A DNA stretch of 19,175 nucleotides. It comes from Candidatus Eisenbergiella stercorigallinarum (lineage in GTDB: Bacteria > Bacillota > Clostridia > Lachnospirales > Lachnospiraceae). Below, piece by piece: positions 14,328 to 19,175 of the stretch. The first letter of the stretch is position 1. The number at the start of each line of letters is the position of its first letter. The notes beneath the pieces were generated by a model that was given only the letters and a program-made list of their open reading frames with translations, was not told where the DNA came from and did not search any database. The translations under genes were made by a program, and so were the position numbers. The stretch is from assembly GCA_019120525.1 (NCBI GenBank), contig DWUW01000081.1, forward strand, positions 1 to 19,175, in the 5' to 3' direction.

Positions 14328-16060
14328 CACTGACGATTGACAATAAAAAGATCAGCGTGCCGGAGGGCACCACGATCATGAAGGCCGCGGCCTCCGTGGG
14401 GATCATCCTTCCCCATCTGTGCTATCTGGAGGGCATCAACGAGATCAGCGCCTGCAAGGTTTGCGTGGTGGAGGTGCAGGGAAAGGTGAAGCTGGTCACC
14501 GCCTGTAACAACCCGGTGGAGGAAGGGATGGTGCTTTTCACCAATTCTCCCAAGGTGCGTTCCGTGCGCAGGACCAACGTGGAGCTGATCCTGTCCCAGC
14601 ACAACAGCAACTGCGCCACCTGCGTGCGCAGCGGCAACTGCAACCTGCAGAAGCTGTCCAACGATCTGGGCATTCTGGATATCCCCTACAAAAAGGAGAT
14701 CACGGAGATGCCCTGGAATAAGGAATTTCCCCTGATCCGGGATTTCGGGAAATGCATCAAGTGCATGCGCTGCGTGCAGATCTGCGATAAGGTGCAGGCG
14801 CTCCATATCTGGGACGTGCAGAACACCGGCTCCCGGACCACCGTTGACGTATCCCGCAACCGGACCATTGAGGAATCGGACTGCAGCGTCTGCGGCCAGT
14901 GCATCACCCACTGTCCCACCGGCGCGCTCAGAGAGCGGGACGATACGGCGAAGGTATTCCGCGCGCTGGCGGATCCGGAGATGGTGACGGTGGTGCAGGT
15001 AGCGCCCGCCGTCCGCACGGCCTGGGCGGAGGCTTTGAACCTTCCTTCCTATATGGCGACGGAAGGACGCATGGTGGCCGCCCTGAAGAAGATCGGCTTC
15101 GACTATGTATTCGATACCAATTTTTCCGCGGACCTGACCATCATGGAGGAGGGAAACGAGCTGCTCGCCCGCCTCTTAGATCCTAAGGAGAAGCGATGGC
15201 CCATGTTCACATCCTGCTGCCCGGCCTGGGTGAGCTTTTTAAAGACTCAGTACCCGCAGCTGGCGGATCATCTTTCCACGGCGAAGTCGCCCCAGCAGAT
15301 GTTCGGCGCGGTGACCAAGAGCTATTTCGCGGAAACGATCGGCGTGGAGCCGGATAAGATCTGCAGCATTTCCATCATGCCCTGCGTGTCCAAGAAGCGG
15401 GAGGCCACCCTTTCCGATATGTACAGCGCGGGCGAACTGAAGAATGGGACAGCACAAGGCGCGAAGCGCATTCCGGACGTGGACATCGTGCTGACCACCA
15501 GGGAGCTCGCCAGAATGATCCGCGCGGAGCATATCGCCCCCGATCTTCTGACCGAGGAGGCCTTTGATTCCCCGCTGGGAGAAAGCAGCGGCGCGGGCGT
15601 GATCTTCGGCGTGACCGGCGGCGTCATGGAGGCGGCGCTCAGGACGGCCTACTACTGCGTGGAGGGCGTCAACCCGCCGCCGGACGCTTTCAGCGACGTG
15701 CGCGGCTTTGAGGGAAGAAAAGAGGCTTCCTTCCGTCTGGGAGAGCGGACGCTTCGCACCTGCACGGTGAGCGGCCTGAAGAACGCCAGAGACCTGATGG
15801 AGGACATCCTGCGCGGGGAAGCGGAGTATGACTTCGTGGAGGTCATGGCCTGTCCCGGCGGCTGCGTGGGCGGCGGCGGCCAGCCCATCACGGACGGCTT
15901 TGAGATGGCGGACGTGAGAGGCCCGAAGCTCTACCAGCTGGATGAGAAGCGGCCGCTTCGCTTCTCCCATGAGAACCCGGAGGTCGCAAAGCTCTACGAG
16001 GATTACCTGGGCGCGCCGCTGGGTGAGAAGTCCCATGCGCTGCTGCATACCCACGGGTGA
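14321..16060 (+). CDS. hydA: [FeFe]-hydrogenase catalytic subunit, putative group A2
   Basis: A 579-residue iron hydrogenase that interconverts H2 with protons and electrons. An N-terminal [2Fe-2S] domain uses Cys34, 45, 48 and 62. A His-ligated cluster follows (His94, Cys98, 101, 107), then two ferredoxin clusters (CIKCMRCVQIC 145-155 and CSVCGQCITHC 188-198). The H-cluster domain has all three signatures: TSCCPAW (297-303), MPCVSKKRE (353-361) and VMACPGGCVGGGGQP with Cys511 and Cys515. Nothing essential is missing, so it should be active. ATG 14321 follows AAAGGAGG (14301-14308) and overlaps the upstream subunit gene. Maturases HydE, HydF and HydG are not in the window. The group assignment rests on the GltD-like partner. 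Confidence 0.96.
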   Translation: MVTLTIDNKKISVPEGTTIMKAAASVGIILPHLCYLEGINEISACKVCVVEVQGKVKLVTACNNPVEEGMVLFTNSPKVRSVRRTNVELILSQHNSNCATCVRSGNCNLQKLSNDLGILDIPYKKEITEMPWNKEFPLIRDFGKCIKCMRCVQICDKVQALHIWDVQNTGSRTTVDVSRNRTIEESDCSVCGQCITHCPTGALRERDDTAKVFRALADPEMVTVVQVAPAVRTAWAEALNLPSYMATEGRMVAALKKIGFDYVFDTNFSADLTIMEEGNELLARLLDPKEKRWPMFTSCCPAWVSFLKTQYPQLADHLSTAKSPQQMFGAVTKSYFAETIGVEPDKICSISIMPCVSKKREATLSDMYSAGELKNGTAQGAKRIPDVDIVLTTRELARMIRAEHIAPDLLTEEAFDSPLGESSGAGVIFGVTGGVMEAALRTAYYCVEGVNPPPDAFSDVRGFEGRKEASFRLGERTLRTCTVSGLKNARDLMEDILRGEAEYDFVEVMACPGGCVGGGGQPITDGFEMADVRGPKLYQLDEKRPLRFSHENPEVAKLYEDYLGAPLGEKSHALLHTHG

Positions 16061-16096
16061 GCGGGGAGCGGCTGAGACGATTTCGCAGGGGAATTT

Positions 16097-16148
16097 TACA
16101 GGGATTGGATCCTGCCTGAGGGGCGGGAGCCGGTCCCTGTATTTCTTT
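16097..16148 (+). terminator. Intrinsic terminator after hydA
   Basis: TACAGGGA (16097-16104) pairs perfectly with TCCCTGTA (16134-16141). An inner CCTGCC/GGCGGG stem (16111-16116 with 16122-16127, one G-T pair) sits inside, and TTTCTTT follows. It ends the hydrogenase operon. Confidence 0.8.
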
Positions 16149-16207
16149 AAAAAGTGTTGTAAGATGCAAAAAAAGTATATAATAAGTGTATGCACATGAC
16201 ACTTTTT
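16149..16207. repeat. Nine-base inverted repeat flanking the ATPase promoter
   Basis: AAAAAGTGT (16149-16157) and ACACTTTTT (16199-16207) are perfect inverted copies 41 bases apart, enclosing the -10 box. GATGC and GTATGC lie inside them as a looser pair. It could be an operator pair, a second terminator-like fold or the edge of an insertion. Confidence 0.5.
16157..16183 (+). promoter_or_regulatory. Possible promoter for the ATPase gene
   Basis: A perfect TATAAT (16178-16183) has TTGTAA (16157-16162, four of six) 15 bases upstream, a short spacer. The region is clearly more AT-rich than the surroundings. Confidence 0.45.
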
Positions 16208-16239
16208 GCTGTAAATAAATGGGAGCAAGAGGCATTTTT

Positions 16240-17424
16240 ATGGAAAGAAAGATGATGGACAGTCTCAGAGCATGGAAGGAGAATCCCAGACGCATGCCGC
16301 TTTTGTTGGACGGAGCCAGGCAGGTGGGAAAAACCTATACGGCGCTGACTTTTGGAAAGGAATACTATAAAAATACGGTTTACTTCAATATGGAAGACTC
16401 TTCCGAAATCCAGGCGATTTTTGAGAGGGATTTCAACATTGAGCGCCTGATCCGGGAACTGTCGGTCAAGGCCGGAGCAACGATATTTCCGGGAGATACC
16501 CTGATTATTTTTGATGAAATTCAGGCATGTGAAAGGGCGCTTACCTCCCTGAAATACTTTTGTGAAAACGGACCGGAATACCATATTATTGCGGCAGGAA
16601 GTCTGCTCAGTGTGGCACTGAAACGGGAGCGTTTTTCCTTTCCGGTTGGCAAGGTAGACCGGTTGACTCTATACCCGCTGGATTTTGAAGAGTTTCTGTG
16701 GGCAGTCGGTCAGAAGCCGATGGCTGAAATGATCCGGGAAGCTTATCAGAGCTTTACGCCGATGTCGCTTCATGGTACGGCTCTGGATCTGTATCGGGAA
16801 TATCTTGTGACGGGAGGCATGCCGCAGCCTGTGCGCACTTTTGTGGAAACGCGGGATTTCAATTTTGTACTTGCTTCTCAGAAGGCGCTGAATGACGCTT
16901 ATATCACGGATATGGCAAAATACGCGGTGCCGCAGGAGACGGTCAGGATCATGGCGGCCTGGGGAAGCATTCCGGCGCAGCTGTCCAAAGAAAATCATAA
17001 ATTTCAGTATCGGGTGATCAGGTCCGGAGCGCGTGCGCATGATTACGAAATGCCGCTTCAGTGGCTGGAAGCCGCCGGCGTGATCAACCGCTGCATCCGG
17101 GTCAGTGAAGGCCGAGTGCCGTTAACGGCCTTTGCCGACCCCGGGGCTTTTAAAATCTATATGGCGGACACCGGACTGCTCTGTTCCCGGTTTGACATCG
17201 CGGCCAACCTTGTTTTATCCGGCGATCATCGTATGGATGGCTTTAAGGGGGCGCTGACGGAAAATTATATCATGCAGGCGCTGGTAACGGCAGGGATTCA
17301 GCCATATTACTGGACGCTGCAGCAGAATGCGGAGCTGGACTTTGTATTTCAGGACCGGCAGGTGGACTTCATCCAGACCGACTGGCTGCTGGCGCTCAAA
17401 GGGTATATGGAGAAGAGAGGCTGA
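16240..17424 (+). CDS. AAA family ATPase with DUF4143 domain, 3'-truncated
   Basis: A 394-residue ATPase of a widespread accessory family of unknown role. The start MERKMMDSLRAWKENP is typical. Walker A is GARQVGKT (25-32) and Walker B LIIFDE (88-93). AAGSLLSVAL and FPVGKVDRLTLYPLDFEEFL are characteristic of the family. DUF4143 begins at about REYLVTGGMPQPV and runs to NAELDFVFQDRQ near residue 373. Full-length members continue into an EVKSG-type nuclease-like motif and a further stretch. Here the protein instead ends with an unrelated 21-residue tail, and no other frame restores the motif. ATG 16240 is preferred over ATG 16219 on its AAGAGG site. The gene is less GC-rich than its neighbours, suggesting acquisition. 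It may be a non-functional remnant. Confidence 0.82.
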   Translation: MERKMMDSLRAWKENPRRMPLLLDGARQVGKTYTALTFGKEYYKNTVYFNMEDSSEIQAIFERDFNIERLIRELSVKAGATIFPGDTLIIFDEIQACERALTSLKYFCENGPEYHIIAAGSLLSVALKRERFSFPVGKVDRLTLYPLDFEEFLWAVGQKPMAEMIREAYQSFTPMSLHGTALDLYREYLVTGGMPQPVRTFVETRDFNFVLASQKALNDAYITDMAKYAVPQETVRIMAAWGSIPAQLSKENHKFQYRVIRSGARAHDYEMPLQWLEAAGVINRCIRVSEGRVPLTAFADPGAFKIYMADTGLLCSRFDIAANLVLSGDHRMDGFKGALTENYIMQALVTAGIQPYYWTLQQNAELDFVFQDRQVDFIQTDWLLALKGYMEKRG

Positions 17425-17449
17425 TCCGGGAACAGGGGGAGAGAAGCGT

Positions 17450-19159
17450 ATGAAGCTGATGCTGAGATCTGTCCGAAGGCATCTGGGGATGTTCCTGACG
17501 GCGATCCTTTTTCTGACCATAGAGACCCTTTCGGATCTGCTGCAGCCCACCTTCATGTCCTTTATCGTGGATGAGGGCGTGGCGAAGCAGGATGTGGGAA
17601 GGATCCTCATTTACGGCGGGATCATGCTGGGGATCGCGGCGTTTGGCGCGCTGGGGGCTGTGGTCCGCAATATCTACGCCAGCCGGACCTCCCAGCTCAT
17701 CGGGAAGGAAATGCGCATGGAGGTCTATGAGAAGGTGCAGACGCTGTCCTTTGAAAATATCGACCGCCTGCAGCCCTCCTCCATCATTACCAGGATCACC
17801 AATGATGTGACGCAGATCCAGAATTTTCTCAACGGCTGTATGAGGATCCTGATGAAAGCCCCCATCACCTGTGTGGGGGCCATAGCGCTCATCATCGTAC
17901 AGACGCCGGAGCAGCTTCCCATGATCGCGGCGATCCTTCTGATCTCCGCCCTGCTGATCCTGGGAAATATGAAGCTGGGATATCCCCGCTTCGGCGTTCT
18001 GCAGAAGAAGCTGGACAGGTTAAACGCGGTGAGCAGGGAGTTTCTGTCCTCCATCCGGGTGGTCAAGGCATTCCGGGCGGAAGCGGGAGAGGAGAAAAAA
18101 TTCGCGGACGCCGCAGGGGACTTCGCCCGGGCCGGCGTATCCGCCATGCGCGTCATGGCGGTGTTCGGGCCGCTCATCAATCTGTCCGTGAATCTGGGAA
18201 TCGTAGTCCTTCTGTGGATCTCCGACACGGGAAACGCGGGAGAGATCGGCAGGCTGATGGCTTCTGTGAACTATATGACTCAGGTTCTGTTTTCTCTGGG
18301 GATGGTATCCAATATCCTGAACATGGCGGTGCGTGCGCTGGCCTCCTCGGCCCGCGTGGAGGAGGTGCTTAGGGAAACGCCGGCGCAGCGCATGCCGGAG
18401 GCCGGCGCGGGTCCGGACAGGATCCGGGGAGAGGTGACCTTCGATCATGTTTCCTTTTCCTATGCGGGAACCTCACGGCCGGCTGTGGAGGATGTGAGCT
18501 TTCAGGCGCTCCCGGGACAGACCATCGGCATCATCGGGCCTACGGGCTCCGGAAAATCCACGCTGATGGATCTGGTGCCGAGGTTTTACGACGCCTCCCG
18601 CGGCCAGGTCCGGATCGACGGGACGGATGTGACGAGGATCGATCCGGAAAGGCTGCGCGGGGCCATAGCCGTGGTCCCTCAGAAGGCCCTGCTTTTTTCC
18701 GGAAGCATCCGGGAAAACCTGCGCTGGGGAGACGCCTCGGCATCGGAGGAGGAATTGAGAAGGGCGGCCCGTATCGCCTGCGCGGACGAATTCGTATCCT
18801 CCTTTCCGGACGGCTACGATACGGATCTGGGGCAGGGAGGAGTGAATCTTTCCGGCGGGCAGAAGCAGCGGCTCTCCATTGCCAGGGCTCTGGTGAGAAA
18901 GCCGGGGATCCTGATCCTGGACGACTGTACCAGCGCGCTGGACGCCTCCACGGAAGCGCGGGTCCTGCAGGGGATCCGGCGGGAAACGGAAGGAATGACC
19001 GTGCTTCTGATCAGCCAGCGGATCTCCACAGTGATGCGCGCCGACCGGATCCTGTGCCTGGAGGACGGGAGAGTAAAGGGCTGGGGAAGCCACAGGGAGC
19101 TTCTGGAAACCTGCAGCGTATACCGGGCTATCTATGAATCGCAGATCGGAGGAGCGTAA
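17450..19159 (+). CDS. ABC exporter half-transporter with degenerate ATP site
   Basis: A 569-residue fusion of a six-helix membrane domain (about 1-310) and a nucleotide-binding domain. Walker A is GPTGSGKST (363-371), the Q-loop VVPQKALLF, and the signature LSGGQKQR starts at 467. Walker B LILDDC has Asp492 in place of the catalytic Glu, and the switch histidine is Gln523 (LLISQRIST). Both changes are typical of the non-hydrolysing subunit in heterodimeric exporters such as TM287/288, BmrCD and LmrCD. The real start is ATG 17450 after AGGGGGAGAG. The partner gene is expected right after the stop, where GGAGAGAGGAAGAGG runs to the edge of the window. The substrate (drug, peptide or lipid) is unknown. 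Confidence 0.95.
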   Translation: MKLMLRSVRRHLGMFLTAILFLTIETLSDLLQPTFMSFIVDEGVAKQDVGRILIYGGIMLGIAAFGALGAVVRNIYASRTSQLIGKEMRMEVYEKVQTLSFENIDRLQPSSIITRITNDVTQIQNFLNGCMRILMKAPITCVGAIALIIVQTPEQLPMIAAILLISALLILGNMKLGYPRFGVLQKKLDRLNAVSREFLSSIRVVKAFRAEAGEEKKFADAAGDFARAGVSAMRVMAVFGPLINLSVNLGIVVLLWISDTGNAGEIGRLMASVNYMTQVLFSLGMVSNILNMAVRALASSARVEEVLRETPAQRMPEAGAGPDRIRGEVTFDHVSFSYAGTSRPAVEDVSFQALPGQTIGIIGPTGSGKSTLMDLVPRFYDASRGQVRIDGTDVTRIDPERLRGAIAVVPQKALLFSGSIRENLRWGDASASEEELRRAARIACADEFVSSFPDGYDTDLGQGGVNLSGGQKQRLSIARALVRKPGILILDDCTSALDASTEARVLQGIRRETEGMTVLLISQRISTVMRADRILCLEDGRVKGWGSHRELLETCSVYRAIYESQIGGA

Positions 19160-19175
19160 GGAGAGAGGAAGAGGC

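Noticed and set aside
17327..17449. Upstream in-frame extension of the ABC transporter
   Set aside because: It lies inside the ATPase gene, has an Arg/Trp-rich product, and a good ribosome binding site marks ATG 17450.

Overview
The window reads as a chromosomal stretch from an anaerobic Gram-positive gut-type Clostridium relative, most likely Lachnospiraceae. The reasons are strong AGGAGG-type ribosome binding sites, a complete minCDE set, an adenosylcobalamin-dependent (class II) ribonucleotide reductase, a multi-cluster [FeFe]-hydrogenase, and moderately high GC with short intergenic gaps. This placement is inference, because no rRNA or other marker gene is present. All fifteen genes that I support lie on the + strand. 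I see no tRNA, rRNA, CRISPR array or insertion sequence.

Positions 59-6182 hold six closely packed genes. They are a TrmFO-like FAD oxidoreductase with a cysteine cluster, a cytidylate-kinase-like protein, a membrane diguanylate cyclase whose N-terminus resembles an ECF transporter S component, a lipoprotein ApbE flavin transferase overlapping it by ATGA, a tRNA-dihydrouridine synthase, and a membrane-anchored NERD-like protein without the usual nuclease residues. Positions 6288-8350 form a self-contained minCDE operon with its own promoter and a clear intrinsic terminator. It places the division septum.

Positions 8367-12238 hold a monomeric-type class II ribonucleotide reductase with an ATP-cone. 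In front of it are two NrdR-like boxes exactly 32 bp apart that overlap the promoter. A cytoplasmic GH30 glycosidase with a probable TTG start follows. Positions 12239-16149 hold a two-gene [FeFe]-hydrogenase module. One subunit fuses a NuoF-type iron-sulfur segment to a GltD-type NADPH/FAD domain, and the other is HydA with a complete H-cluster site. This arrangement matches the poorly characterised 'glutamate-synthase-linked' (group A2) hydrogenases. The 238-base gap in front of it holds a promoter and two consecutive branched RNA-fold candidates. That leader is the most promising undescribed element in the window.

Positions 16149-19175 hold a probably acquired and 3'-truncated AAA/DUF4143 ATPase, followed by one half of a heterodimeric ABC exporter. 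The exporter half has degenerate catalytic residues. Its partner should start just beyond the right edge.
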